Part shown: positions 9,174 to 18,154 of the stretch, in pieces | Position numbering within the stretch: the first letter of the stretch is position 1 | Layout of the letters: each line of letters opens with the position of its first letter | Assembly (NCBI RefSeq): GCF_024666525.1 | Contig: NZ_CP088294.1 | Span: forward strand, 558,001-622,000 | Reading direction: 5' to 3' | Length of the DNA: 64,000 nt | Source of the DNA: Pseudomonas sp. J452 | Lineage (GTDB): Bacteria > Pseudomonadota > Gammaproteobacteria > Pseudomonadales > Pseudomonadaceae | The notes under the pieces: model-generated | Database searches by the model: none | What the model was told of the DNA's origin: nothing | What the model saw: only the letters and a program-made list of their open reading frames with translations | Made by a program: the position numbers and the translations under genes

Positions 9174-9818
9174 ATGGTCGCTATTACCCTTACACCGAAA
9201 ATCAAGAATCTCGACAAGCTCCTCGCACATTGTCATCGCCGTCGCTACACCGCTAAAAGCACCATCATCTATGCGGGCGACCGCTGCGAAACCCTGTTTT
9301 TCATCATCAAAGGCTCGGTCACCATCCTTATCGAGGACGACGACGGCCGCGAAATGATCATTGCCTACCTCAACTCCGGCGACTTCTTCGGCGAGATGGG
9401 CCTGTTCGAGAAGGAAGGCAACGAGAAGGAACGCAGCGCCTGGGTACGGGCCAAGACCGAATGCGAAGTGGCAGAGCTGAGCTATGCCAAGTTCCGCGAG
9501 CTGACTCACCAGGACCCGGAAATTCTCTACGCCCTCGGCAGCCAGATGGCCGATCGCCTGCGCAACACCACGCGCAAGGTGGGTGACCTGGCTTTCCTCG
9601 ACGTCACCGGCCGCGTGGCGCGCACCCTGCTCGACCTGTGCAAGCAGCCGGACGCCATGACCCACCCGGATGGCATGCAGATCAAGATCACCCGCCAGGA
9701 AATCGGCCGCATCGTCGGCTGCTCCCGCGAGATGGTTGGCCGTGTACTCAAGTCGCTCGAAGAGCAAGGCCTGGTGAATGTCAAAGGCAAGACCATGGTG
9801 GTCTTCGGCACTCGCTGA
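9174..9818 (+). CDS. vfr: cAMP-responsive virulence regulator Vfr (CRP family)
   Basis: Global transcription factor of Pseudomonas, an E. coli CRP orthologue controlling twitching, type III secretion and quorum genes. The 214-residue product has the cyclic-nucleotide fold ([14 protein letters not shown], then [18 protein letters not shown]) and a C-terminal HTH ([30 protein letters not shown]). ATG 9174 gives [20 protein letters not shown], the known N-terminus; the frame is open to 9135. The ribosome site is weak. Confidence 0.96.
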   Translation: MVAITLTPKIKNLDKLLAHCHRRRYTAKSTIIYAGDRCETLFFIIKGSVTILIEDDDGREMIIAYLNSGDFFGEMGLFEKEGNEKERSAWVRAKTECEVAELSYAKFRELTHQDPEILYALGSQMADRLRNTTRKVGDLAFLDVTGRVARTLLDLCKQPDAMTHPDGMQIKITRQEIGRIVGCSREMVGRVLKSLEEQGLVNVKGKTMVVFGTR

Positions 9819-9923
9819 TCGGGGCGGCTGCGCGTCGGCCAGGCGTCGCTGGGAAAGGGCTCGGACAGTGGCTTGCCACTGAACGCCCAGAGGGCGGCCC
9901 CGCAGGGGCGAGCGAAGCGAGTC

Positions 9924-9988
9924 TGCTCATTTACTACAGCAAACTCCGCGCCCTCGCCCCTTCCCCGCCTAACCTGGCTCTAGCTCGC
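9924..9988. repeat. Diverged copy of the intergenic repeat seen at 1572-1640
   Basis: TGCTCATTTACTACAGCAAA continues into ACTCCGCGCCCTCG and, after ~25 bp, CTCTAGCTCGC. Order and spacing match 1574-1637, with indels in the middle. Lies between vfr and its terminator. Confidence 0.6.
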
Positions 9989-10002
9989 CAGCCTCGACAA
10001 AT

Positions 10003-10033
10003 AAAAAAACCCGCCAATTGGCGGGTTTTTTTC
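10003..10033. terminator. Bidirectional terminator between vfr and trpC
   Basis: Stem AAAAAACCCGCC / GGCGGGTTTTTT with an AATT loop. The T-run is on both strands; it serves the convergent vfr and trpGDC transcripts. Confidence 0.93.
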
Positions 10034-10044
10034 ATGGCTGTCGA

Positions 10045-10881
10045 TCAGTCCGGATCGGCGCCCAGCACCACGCGCTTGCCGTCCGGGAAGAACAAGCGTT
10101 TGAGCTCGGCACCCGGCTCCTCGGCGCGCATGAAGGCTTCGCCGACCAGGAAGGCATACACCTCGCTGATCTCCATCAGCTCGACATCGGCGCGGTTGAG
10201 GATGCCGCTCTCGGTGACCACCAGGCGGTCACGCGGGATGCGCGGCAGCAGGTCGAGGGTGGTTTCCAGGCTGACTTCGAAGCTGTGCAGGCTACGGTTG
10301 TTGATCCCCACCAGCGGCGTATCCAGGGTATTCAGCGCACGTTCCAGCTCATCGCCGTCGTGCACTTCCACCAGCACGTCGAGGCCGACGTCCTTGGCCA
10401 CGCTGGCCAGCTCGGCCATGCGTGCATCGTCCAGGGCGGAGACGATCAGCAGCACGCAGTCGGCGCCCAGGGCGCGGGCTTCGACGATCTGGTAGGGATC
10501 AATCATGAAGTCCTTGCGGATCACCGGCAGGCTGCAGGCGGCGCGGGCCTGCTGCAGGTATTCGTCGGCGCCCTGGAAGAAATCGATATCGGTGAGTACC
10601 GACAGGCAGGTAGCGCCGCCGGCTTCATAGCTCTTGGCGATCTCGGCCGGGACGAAGTGCTCGCGCAGCACGCCCTTGCTTGGCGAAGCCTTCTTGATCT
10701 CGGCGATCACCGCCGGCTGCTTGCGCGCCGCCTGCTCCAGCAGCGCGCGGGCGAAGCCACGCGGGGCATCGGCAGCACGTGCCAACGCCTCTACGTCGGC
10801 AATGCTGACGCGCGCGCGGCGTTCGGCTACTTCCTCGGCCTTGCGCGCGAGGATCTTCTCCAGCACGGTGGGAATGCTCAC
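10045..10881 (-). CDS. trpC: Indole-3-glycerol phosphate synthase
   Basis: 278-residue TIM barrel that closes the indole ring in tryptophan synthesis. The sequence shows [13 protein letters not shown] at the N-terminus, [15 protein letters not shown] (active-site Lys), [27 protein letters not shown]-type [13 protein letters not shown] and VTESGI. A monofunctional enzyme, not fused to TrpF. Its start overlaps the trpD stop by 4 bp, so it is the last gene of a trpGDC operon. Confidence 0.97.
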   Translation of the reverse strand: MSIPTVLEKILARKAEEVAERRARVSIADVEALARAADAPRGFARALLEQAARKQPAVIAEIKKASPSKGVLREHFVPAEIAKSYEAGGATCLSVLTDIDFFQGADEYLQQARAACSLPVIRKDFMIDPYQIVEARALGADCVLLIVSALDDARMAELASVAKDVGLDVLVEVHDGDELERALNTLDTPLVGINNRSLHSFEVSLETTLDLLPRIPRDRLVVTESGILNRADVELMEISEVYAFLVGEAFMRAEEPGAELKRLFFPDGKRVVLGADPD

Positions 10882-11924
10882 GCTTCGTTCTCCTGCTTGA
10901 ACACGGCGGTGAAGGACACCAGTTCGTCGAGTTTTTCCCAGGCCAGGCCGGTATGCAAGGCGTCCTGCGCCAGCTGCACGCCTTCGCGGAAGCTGGTCGC
11001 ATGGTCGGCGGCATACAGCGCTGCGCCGGCGTTGAGCACGATCATGTCGGCGGCCTTCTGGCCATTCTCGGTCTTGCGCTTGCCCAGCGCATCGCGGATC
11101 AGCGCCAGGGATTCCGCGGCATCATTCACGGTCAGACCGATCAGGCTCTGGCTCTTGATGCCGAAGTCTTCCGGCTGCACGCGGTACTCGCTGACCACGC
11201 CGTCCTTCAGCTCGGCGACATAGGTCGGTGCGGCCAGGCTGACTTCGTCCAGGCCATCCTGCGCATGCACCACCAGCACATGCTGGCTGCCCAGGCGCTG
11301 CAGCACTTCGGCCAGCGGCCGGCAAAGGGCCTGGCTGAATACGCCGAGCACCTGATGCTTGACACCCGCCGGGTTGGTCATTGGACCGAGCATGTTGAAA
11401 ATGGTGCGCAGGGCCAGCTCGCGACGCGGGCCGATGGCATGCTTCATCGCGCCATGATGGGCCGGGGCGAACATGAAGCCGACCCCCACGCTCTCGACGC
11501 AACGCGCCACCTGCTCCGGTTTGAGATTGAGGTAGACCCCGGCCGCCTCCAGCAGATCGGCACTGCCGCTCTTGCCGGACACCGCACGATTGCCATGCTT
11601 GGCCACCCGCCCACCCGCCGCAGCGACCACGAAGGCGGCGGCGGTGGAGACGTTGAAGATGTTCATGCCGTCGCCACCGGTACCGCAGGTGTCGACCAGG
11701 CGCTCGGCGTTGATTTTCACCGGCGAAGCCAGCTCACGCATGACCTGGGCGGCGCCGACGATCTCGTCGATGGTCTCGCTCTTCATGCGCATGCCCATGA
11801 GGAACGCGCCGACCTGCGCATCGGTGCACTGGCCGGTCATGATCTCGCGCATCACGTCCTGCATCTCGGCCGTGTTCAGGTCGAGCTGGTTGACCACCCG
11901 GTTGAGGGCTTCCTTGATATCCAT
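10878..11924 (-). CDS. trpD: Anthranilate phosphoribosyltransferase
   Basis: 348 residues; transfers phosphoribose from PRPP to anthranilate. Motifs: [28 protein letters not shown] (PRPP loop), [21 protein letters not shown], and [31 protein letters not shown]. One base separates it from trpG and it overlaps trpC. Confidence 0.97.
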   Translation of the reverse strand: MDIKEALNRVVNQLDLNTAEMQDVMREIMTGQCTDAQVGAFLMGMRMKSETIDEIVGAAQVMRELASPVKINAERLVDTCGTGGDGMNIFNVSTAAAFVVAAAGGRVAKHGNRAVSGKSGSADLLEAAGVYLNLKPEQVARCVESVGVGFMFAPAHHGAMKHAIGPRRELALRTIFNMLGPMTNPAGVKHQVLGVFSQALCRPLAEVLQRLGSQHVLVVHAQDGLDEVSLAAPTYVAELKDGVVSEYRVQPEDFGIKSQSLIGLTVNDAAESLALIRDALGKRKTENGQKAADMIVLNAGAALYAADHATSFREGVQLAQDALHTGLAWEKLDELVSFTAVFKQENEA

Positions 11925-11925
11925 G

Positions 11926-12519
11926 TCAGCGCACCCCGCCGGTCTGTTTGAGGAAATTGGCGAACAGTTCGTGGCCCTGCTCGGTGAGGATGGATTCCGG
12001 GTGGAACTGCACCCCCTCGATATTCAACGTCTTGTGGCGCAGGCCCATGATCTCGTCGACGCTGCCGTCGGCATGCTGGGTCCAGGCGGTCATTTCCAGG
12101 CAGTCCGGCAGGGTCTCGCGCTTGACCACCAAGGAATGGTAGCGAGTCACGGTCAGCGGCTGGTTGAGGCCGGCGAACACACCCTTGTCCTCATGGAACA
12201 CCGGGCTGGTCTTGCCGTGCATCACCTGGCGGGCGCGCACCACGTCGCCGCCGAAGGCCTGGCCGATGCTCTGGTGGCCCAGGCACACGCCGAGGATCGG
12301 CAGCTTGCCGGCGAAATGCAGGATGGCCTCGATGGACACCCCGGCTTCGGTCGGCGTGCACGGGCCGGGCGAGACCACGATGCGCTCGGGTTTGAGCGCC
12401 TCGATCTCGGCGATGCTCAGCTCGTCGTTGCGGATCACATGGACGTCGGCGCCCAGTTCGCCCAGGTACTGCACCACGTTGTAGGTAAAGGAGTCGTAGT
12501 TGTCGATCATCAGCAGCAT
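11926..12519 (-). CDS. trpG: Anthranilate synthase glutamine amidotransferase subunit
   Basis: 197-residue class I amidotransferase that supplies ammonia to TrpE. The nucleophile is in [15 protein letters not shown], and the catalytic His-Glu is in [37 protein letters not shown] is the standard N-terminus. It starts 13 bp after the trpE stop, so trpE and trpGDC can be read as one unit here. Confidence 0.96.
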   Translation of the reverse strand: MLLMIDNYDSFTYNVVQYLGELGADVHVIRNDELSIAEIEALKPERIVVSPGPCTPTEAGVSIEAILHFAGKLPILGVCLGHQSIGQAFGGDVVRARQVMHGKTSPVFHEDKGVFAGLNQPLTVTRYHSLVVKRETLPDCLEMTAWTQHADGSVDEIMGLRHKTLNIEGVQFHPESILTEQGHELFANFLKQTGGVR

Positions 12520-12532
12520 GTTGGAAGCTCCC

Positions 12533-14014
12533 TTACTTTACGGACTGTTCGGCGAGGCTGACCGCGCGGAACATGGCGCGACGCTTGTTCAGGGTTTCTT
12601 CCCACTCCAGGGCCGGCTGCGAGTCGGCGACGATGCCGGCGCCCGCTTGAACATGCAGTTCGCCGTCCTTGATCACCGCCGTACGAATCGCAATCGCGGT
12701 GTCCATGTTGCCGTTCCACGCCAGGTAGCCCACGGCGCCGCCGTAGACCCCACGCTTGACCGGTTCCAGCTGGTCGATGATCTCCATCGCACGCACCTTC
12801 GGCGCACCACTGAGGGTGCCGGCCGGCAGGATGGCGCGCAGGGCGTCCATGGCACTCAGGCCTTCCTTGAGGTGACCGGTGACGTTGGAGACGATGTGCA
12901 TGACGTTGGAATAGCGCTCGATCACCATCTGCTCGGTAACCTTCACCGAGCCGGTGGACGACACGCGGCCGACATCGTTGCGCCCCAGGTCGATCAGCAT
13001 CAGGTGCTCGGCGATCTCCTTGGCGTCGGACAGCAGGTCTTTCTCCAGCTCCAGGTCGGCCTCTTCGGTCGCACCACGCGGGCGGGTGCCGGCGATCGGC
13101 CTTACCGTGACCAGATTGTCCTCGACCCGCACCAGCACTTCCGGCGAACTGCCGACCACATGGAAGTCGCCGAAGTTGAAGAAGTACATGTAGGGCGTCG
13201 GGTTGATGCAACGCAGCGCGCGGTACAGGTCGATCGGCGCGGCCTGGAAGGGGATCGACATGCGTTGGGAGATCACCACCTGCATGCAGTCGCCGGCCAG
13301 GATGTATTCCTTGATCGCCAGCACCGCGGCTTCGTAGTCGTCGCGCTTGAAGCTGGAGACGAAGTCCGGCTCGGCACCCGCCGGCGCGGCCAGGTCGACG
13401 CCCAGGCGCGGAGTGATAGGCCTGCGCAGCTTATCCAGCAGCTGAGCCAGACGGGCCTGGCCCTGCTCGTAGGCATCGGCCTGACTCGGGTCGGCGAGGA
13501 CGATGGCGTGCATCTTGCCGGCCAGGTTGTCGAACACCACCACCGCGTCGGAGACCATCAGCAGGATATCCGGGGTGCCCAGCGGGTCCGGATTGGGGCT
13601 GGCGCCGAGCTTGGTCTCGACGTAGCGCACGCTGTCGTAGCCAAAGTAGCCAACCAGGCCGCCGTTGAAGCGGGGTAGGCCGCTCAGGGTCGGTACGTTG
13701 TAGCGGGCTTTGAACTGCTCGACGAAATCCAGCGGGTCGGCGCAGTCGTCATGCCGCTCGACCTCGACCCCGTCGACACTGACGCTGACCTGGTGGCCAT
13801 GGGCGCGCAGCACGGTACGCGCCTGCAGGCCGATGATGGAGAAACGCCCCCACTTCTCGCCGCCCTGCACGGATTCCAGCAGGTAGGTATTGGGCGCGTC
13901 GGCCAATTTCAGGTAGATCGACAGCGGCGTGTCGAAGTCGGCGAGGGTTTCGAAGGCAAGCGGAATGCGGTTGTAGCCGTCGGCGGCCAAACGCAGGAAT
14001 TCGTCGCGGGTCAT
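12533..14014 (-). CDS. trpE: Anthranilate synthase component I
   Basis: 493-residue chorismate-using subunit. The N-terminal half carries the tryptophan-feedback element [18 protein letters not shown]; the catalytic half has [51 protein letters not shown] and [24 protein letters not shown] 14014 yields [20 protein letters not shown], the Pseudomonas N-terminus; the open frame extends to 14101 into the leader region. Transcription probably comes from the gph side through a leader with a hairpin at 14034-14055. Confidence 0.96.
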   Translation of the reverse strand: MTRDEFLRLAADGYNRIPLAFETLADFDTPLSIYLKLADAPNTYLLESVQGGEKWGRFSIIGLQARTVLRAHGHQVSVSVDGVEVERHDDCADPLDFVEQFKARYNVPTLSGLPRFNGGLVGYFGYDSVRYVETKLGASPNPDPLGTPDILLMVSDAVVVFDNLAGKMHAIVLADPSQADAYEQGQARLAQLLDKLRRPITPRLGVDLAAPAGAEPDFVSSFKRDDYEAAVLAIKEYILAGDCMQVVISQRMSIPFQAAPIDLYRALRCINPTPYMYFFNFGDFHVVGSSPEVLVRVEDNLVTVRPIAGTRPRGATEEADLELEKDLLSDAKEIAEHLMLIDLGRNDVGRVSSTGSVKVTEQMVIERYSNVMHIVSNVTGHLKEGLSAMDALRAILPAGTLSGAPKVRAMEIIDQLEPVKRGVYGGAVGYLAWNGNMDTAIAIRTAVIKDGELHVQAGAGIVADSQPALEWEETLNKRRAMFRAVSLAEQSVK

Positions 14015-14033
14015 GATGGAATCAGCCTTGTGG

Positions 14034-14055
14034 CCGGAGGCCCGATGGCCTCCGG
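14034..14055 (-). promoter_or_regulatory. Stem-loop in the trpE leader (candidate attenuator element)
   Basis: Perfect 9-bp stem CCGGAGGCC/GGCCTCCGG with a 4-nt loop, 20 bp upstream of the trpE ATG and downstream of the leader peptide at 14108-14152. No U-run follows it on the minus strand, so it may act on translation initiation, or be a former terminator that has lost its tail. A GC-rich GCCGGC/GCCGGC pair lies just upstream (14084-14097). Role is inferred. Confidence 0.45.
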
Positions 14056-14107
14056 AAATCAAACAGTAGGGGTACGCAACACACGCCGGCGGGCCGGCCA
14101 CACTCGA

Positions 14108-14152
14108 TCAGGCGCGCCAGCGCCAACGGGCCAGGGCCTTGAGGATCTTCAT
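14108..14152 (-). CDS. trpL: Putative trp leader peptide, in frame with the end of gph
   Basis: An internal ATG at 14152 would give [14 protein letters not shown] and stop. Two Trp codons in a W-R-W cluster right before the stop are typical of a ribosome-stalling leader. It is the same reading frame as gph, so it could be translated either as the gph tail or as an independent 14-residue peptide. Tryptophan attenuation of trpE is known in pseudomonads. The ribosome site is poor (GAG 8 nt upstream), and a perfect 16-bp palindrome (14155-14170) sits directly before the ATG. Confidence 0.55.
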   Translation of the reverse strand: MKILKALARWRWRA

Positions 14153-14947
14153 GTTGGCTCGGCCGAGCCAGTGTTTGCGGGGAGCCACCACGGTGCGATC
14201 TCTTGGCTGCGGGTGTGCGGAAGGATTAGCCGACATTAGCTTAGCGTCCGCCTCGAAGCAACCGTCGGGGAGCAGCTGGCGCAGATCGTCGAGCACCGCC
14301 GCCGGGGCTTCTTCGGCGATCGGCCGGCCGTGGTTGTAGCCATAGCTCAGCGCCACACAGGGCACGGCGGCGGCGCGGGCGGCCAGCACGTCGTTGCGCG
14401 AGTCGCCAACGAACAGCGCCTGCTGCGCCTCGACGCCGGCCAGGCGCATCACGAACAGCAGCGCCGCCGGATCCGGTTTCTGCTGCGGCAGGGTGTCGCC
14501 ACCGATGATCCAGCGGAAGTAGCGACCCAGTTTCATCTCGTCCAGCAGCGGGGCGACGAAGCGCTCTGGCTTGTTGGTGATCAGCGCCAGCTCCACGCCC
14601 TGCTTCTTCAGCCACTTGAGGGTGGCGGTGACGCCGGGATAGACGCTGCTGAGCTGATGGCTGCCGGCATAGGCCTGGTTGAACAGCTCCAGTGCCTGCT
14701 CGGTCTCGGCCTCACCGACAGCGGAGTGTTCGATGGCGCCGGCCAGGGCGCGGCGCACCAGCACCCGTGCGCCGTTACCGACCCAGTCGCGCACCCGTTC
14801 GATACCCGCGGCCGGGCGACCGAGGCCGTGCAGCATCTGGTCGATGGCGGCGGCCAGGTCTGGCACCGAGTCGACCAGGGTGCCGTCCAGGTCGAACATC
14901 ACCAGGCGCGGTAGCTTGCCGTCGAACAGCCCGTGGAGCAGGGTCAC
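14108..14947 (-). CDS. gph: Phosphoglycolate phosphatase (HAD family)
   Basis: 279 residues. Hydrolyses 2-phosphoglycolate, a product of DNA-end repair. HAD motifs: [16 protein letters not shown] (motif I), [11 protein letters not shown] (motif II), [10 protein letters not shown] (Lys) and [14 protein letters not shown] (acidic motif). The last ~40 residues are an unstructured extension whose final 14 form the candidate trp leader. Its start overlaps rpe by 4 bp, so rpe-gph is a unit leading into trpE. Confidence 0.94.
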   Translation of the reverse strand: MTLLHGLFDGKLPRLVMFDLDGTLVDSVPDLAAAIDQMLHGLGRPAAGIERVRDWVGNGARVLVRRALAGAIEHSAVGEAETEQALELFNQAYAGSHQLSSVYPGVTATLKWLKKQGVELALITNKPERFVAPLLDEMKLGRYFRWIIGGDTLPQQKPDPAALLFVMRLAGVEAQQALFVGDSRNDVLAARAAAVPCVALSYGYNHGRPIAEEAPAAVLDDLRQLLPDGCFEADAKLMSANPSAHPQPRDRTVVAPRKHWLGRANMKILKALARWRWRA

Positions 14948-15618
14948 CCACGCACCTGAGCCAATTCGGCACGCATGGCGTCGATCACGGTCTTGTAGTC
15001 CGGCTGGTTGAAGATCGCCGAGCCGGCGACGAAGGTGTCGGCGCCCGCCGCGGCGATGGCGCCGATGTTCTGCACGTTGACCCCGCCGTCGATCTCCAGG
15101 CGAATGTCGCGGCCGCTGGCGTCGATCAGCGCACGGACTTCTTTCAGCTTGTCCAGGGTCCCGGGAATGAACTTCTGCCCGCCGAAGCCGGGGTTGACGC
15201 TCATCAACAGGATCATGTCGACCTTGTCCATCACGTACTTGAGCACGTCCAGCGGGGTGGCCGGGTTGAACACCAGGCCGGCCTTGCAGCCACCGTCACG
15301 GATCAGCTGCAGCGAGCGGTCGATGTGCTCGCTGGCCTCAGGGTGGAAGGTGATGTAGCTGGCGCCGGCCTCGATGAAGTCGCCGATGATGCGGTCGACC
15401 GGCTTGACCATCAGGTGCGCGTCGATCGGCGCGGTGATGCCGTACTTGCGCAGCGCCGCGCAGACCATCGGGCCGATGGTCAGGTTGGGCACGTAGTGGT
15501 TGTCCATCACGTCGAAGTGGACGATGTCGGCGCCGGCGGCGAGCACCTTGTCGACTTCCTCACCCAGGCGGGCGAAATCGGCGGATAGAATCGACGGGGC
15601 GATGGCGAAGGATTGCAT
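14944..15618 (-). CDS. rpe: Ribulose-phosphate 3-epimerase
   Basis: 224-residue TIM barrel of the pentose phosphate pathway. Metal and catalytic motifs: [35 protein letters not shown] (Asp/His), [23 protein letters not shown] and [11 protein letters not shown] (Asp). Starts at ATG 15618. Overlaps gph by 4 bp. Confidence 0.97.
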   Translation of the reverse strand: MQSFAIAPSILSADFARLGEEVDKVLAAGADIVHFDVMDNHYVPNLTIGPMVCAALRKYGITAPIDAHLMVKPVDRIIGDFIEAGASYITFHPEASEHIDRSLQLIRDGGCKAGLVFNPATPLDVLKYVMDKVDMILLMSVNPGFGGQKFIPGTLDKLKEVRALIDASGRDIRLEIDGGVNVQNIGAIAAAGADTFVAGSAIFNQPDYKTVIDAMRAELAQVRG

Positions 15619-15723
15619 GGTGGCCTCAGGGCGGAATCACGATGGCGCGATTGTAGCCTGAGTCGCCGGCCGAGGCAGTTGTCGTATGTCAGGCCGTGGC
15701 TGCGACCTTGGTCGCAGCCGTTT

Positions 15724-16557
15724 TCAGCTGGGGTTGGCGGTACGCATCTTCTCGCTGCGCCCGCGCAGCCACTCCAGGGTCAGCAGCATGACAATGGAGA
15801 AGCCGATCAGCAGGGTGGCCGCGGCGGCAATGGTCGGCGACAGGTTCTCGCGGATGCCGCTGAACATCTGCCGTGGCAGGGTGGCCTGCTCGGGCCCAGC
15901 GAGGAACAGGGTCACCACCACTTCGTCGAACGAGGTGGCGAAGGCGAACAGCGCACCGGAAATCACCCCGGGCGCGATCAGCGGCAGGGTCACCCGGCGG
16001 AACGTCGTCAGCGGCGAGGCGCCCAGACTGGCCGCGGCGCGCACCAGGTTGTAGTTGAAGCCCTGCAAGGTGGCCGACACGGTGATGATGACAAACGGCA
16101 CGCCGAGCACGGCATGCACCAGGATCAGCCCCAGGTAACTGTTGCCAAAACCCATGGGGGCGAAGAACAGGTAGCTGGCGACCCCAACTATGACCACCGG
16201 CGCCACCATCGGCGAGATCACCAGGCTCATTACCAGGGCCTTGCCGCGGAACTCGCCGCGGGTCAGGCCGATCGACGCCAGGGTGCCGAAGACCATGGCC
16301 AGCACGGTGGCCGCCGGAGCGACGATCAGGCTGTTGGTCAGCGCGCGCATCCACTCGGCCGAGCCGAAGAAGTCCTCGTACCAGCGCAGGGAAAAGCCCT
16401 GCAACGGATAGACCAGGAAGCTGCCGGAGTTGAACGACAGCGGAATGATCACCAGCACCGGCAGGATCAGGAACAGCAGCACCAGCGCGCACAGACTGCG
16501 ATGGGCCCAGAACCAGGCGCGTTCGATGGGGGATTTGTAGGGGCTCAGCATCTGCAT
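15724..16557 (-). CDS. agtD: ABC transporter permease, PotI-like (GABA/5-aminovalerate uptake type)
   Basis: 277-residue inner-membrane permease with about six helices. The ABC-ATPase contact loop is AAASLGASPLTTFRRVTLPLIAPGVISG (EAA-type). It is the last gene of a four-gene minus-strand unit (ATPase, binding protein, permease, permease). By synteny with PAO1 PA0603-PA0606 this is AgtABCD, reported to import 4-aminobutyrate and 5-aminovalerate; from sequence alone it is simply spermidine/putrescine-type. Separated from agtC by ~226 bp of repeat-containing DNA. Confidence 0.85.
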   Translation of the reverse strand: MQMLSPYKSPIERAWFWAHRSLCALVLLFLILPVLVIIPLSFNSGSFLVYPLQGFSLRWYEDFFGSAEWMRALTNSLIVAPAATVLAMVFGTLASIGLTRGEFRGKALVMSLVISPMVAPVVIVGVASYLFFAPMGFGNSYLGLILVHAVLGVPFVIITVSATLQGFNYNLVRAAASLGASPLTTFRRVTLPLIAPGVISGALFAFATSFDEVVVTLFLAGPEQATLPRQMFSGIRENLSPTIAAAATLLIGFSIVMLLTLEWLRGRSEKMRTANPS

Positions 16558-16607
16558 TCTCCAATCAGTCTCTAGCGGGGCAATGCCCCTCTCTCACCTG
16601 CTTTGCT

Positions 16608-16646
16608 CCCCTCTACCGCTTGCGAGAGAGGGGCCGGGGGAGAGGG
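16608..16646. repeat. REP-like repeat, CCCCTCTC...GAGAGGGG type
   Basis: An imperfect palindrome (CCCCTCT...AGAGAGGGG) followed by CCGGGGGAGAGGG. The same unit occurs at 20538-20576 and in shorter form at 18113-18134 and 20591-20628. The rest of the 16558-16783 spacer holds no gene I can support. Confidence 0.65.
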
Positions 16647-16783
16647 CTGCGTTGGCAACTCCCCTCTCCCGCCCTGCGGGCACCCTCGGCTTTGGCATCC
16701 TGCGTCGCCCTATCTCCTGCATCCTTGCAGTCGTCTCCCCCGGAGGGGCGAGGGTCATCAGCCGGCCTGCTACGCAGGCCTGT

Positions 16784-18031
16784 TTATCCAAGTCGCAGGC
16801 GGCTCGCGCCTACCAGCCAGCTGTACACCACGTAGAGCAGCATGGTGGCCAGCAACAGCAGGCCGCCGAGGGCCGTGGCCATGCCCCAGTTGATGGTGGT
16901 GTTGGTATAGAAGGCGACGAAGTAGCTGATCATCTGGTCGCTCGGGCTGCCCAGCAGCGCCGGGGTGATGTAGTAGCCAATCGACAGGATGAACACCAGC
17001 AGGCAACCGGCGCCGACGCCGGCCAGGGTCTGCGGGAAGTACACCCGCCAGAAGCTGGCGAAGGGGTGGCAGCCCAGCGAGATGGCGGCGCGCATGTAGG
17101 TCGGTGAAATGCCCTTCATCACGCTGAAGATCGGCAGAATCATGAACGGCAGCATGATGTGCACCATCGCCACGTAGACCCCGGTGCGGTTGAACACCAG
17201 CTGCAGCGGCGCATCGATGATGCCCATGGCCATCAGCGCACTGTTGATCAGGCCGCCCGACTGCAGCAGCACGATCCACGCCGCCACCCGCACCAGGATT
17301 GAGGTCCAGAACGGCAGCAGCACCAGGATCATCAGCAGGTTGCTGGTACGGGTCGGCAGGTTGGCCAGCAGGTAAGCCAGCGGGTAGGCCAGTATCAGGC
17401 AGATGGCGGTGATCACCAGGCTCATCCAGAAGGTACGGGCGAAGATATCCAGGTAGATGGCCTGATCCGGGGTGGCCGGGGCCAGTTCGCCGAGGTCGTC
17501 GATGCGGTGATCGAGGGCCGCCAGCAGGTAATAAGAGGTAAAGGCACTGTCGTTGCGGCGGATCACCTGCCAGTAGGCCGGGTCGCCCCAGCGCTCGTCG
17601 AGGGCTTCCAGGGCATCCTTGTACGAGGCCGGCTCCTGCTTGAACGGCAGCGCGCGGCCGGTCTTGGCCATCAGGCTGCGGTAGCCGGCCAGCTCCATGT
17701 TCAGGCGCTTGGACAGGTCGCCAATGGTCTGGTTCTTGCGCGCCTCGGCCAGGTCCAGGCTGAAGGCCTTGTAGGCGGCCTCTTCCGGCAGGCCACGGCC
17801 ATCCCAGGCGGCAATCGCCTCCACGGTACGCGGCAGGCTGCGCACCACCTCCGGGTTCCCCACGCTTTTGTAGAGCAGGATGCCGATCGGCAGGATGAAC
17901 ACCACTACGAGGAACACCAGCAGTGGCAGGATCAGGCCCTGCGCCTTGAGGCGGTTGATCCGCTCGGCACGCGCCAGCTTCTGCTTCAACGTGAGGCCGG
18001 CGAATTCGGTGAGGGCGACGGTTTCGGCCAT
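16784..18031 (-). CDS. agtC: ABC transporter permease, PotH-like, with enlarged N-terminal region
   Basis: 415 residues. The first helix is LILPLLVFLVVVFILPIGILLYKSV (~40-65), then comes a ~120-residue soluble insertion before the core helices, so it is much longer than a usual ~290-residue PotH/PotB. The EAA loop is present (MRAAISLGCHPFASFWRVYFPQTLAGVGAG). ATG 18031, preceded by GGAG, is preferred to an ATG at 18058. Pairs with the PotI-like permease. Confidence 0.85.
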   Translation of the reverse strand: MAETVALTEFAGLTLKQKLARAERINRLKAQGLILPLLVFLVVVFILPIGILLYKSVGNPEVVRSLPRTVEAIAAWDGRGLPEEAAYKAFSLDLAEARKNQTIGDLSKRLNMELAGYRSLMAKTGRALPFKQEPASYKDALEALDERWGDPAYWQVIRRNDSAFTSYYLLAALDHRIDDLGELAPATPDQAIYLDIFARTFWMSLVITAICLILAYPLAYLLANLPTRTSNLLMILVLLPFWTSILVRVAAWIVLLQSGGLINSALMAMGIIDAPLQLVFNRTGVYVAMVHIMLPFMILPIFSVMKGISPTYMRAAISLGCHPFASFWRVYFPQTLAGVGAGCLLVFILSIGYYITPALLGSPSDQMISYFVAFYTNTTINWGMATALGGLLLLATMLLYVVYSWLVGASRLRLG

Positions 18032-18112
18032 TGCTAGCTCCGCTAAATCTGGCCGCACAGGGCGGCGGAAAAAAGAGATGGGGCGGCGCCCCAGGCGCCC
18101 GCCTCATCCCAG

Positions 18113-18134
18113 ACCCTCTCCCGCAGGAGAGGGG
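18113..18134. repeat. Short REP-like palindrome
   Basis: ACCCTCTCCCGCAGGAGAGG: a shortened version of the repeat at 16608 and 20538, in the spacer between agtB and agtC. Confidence 0.5.
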
Positions 18135-18154
18135 TATTGCAGGTAGTGCCTGAC

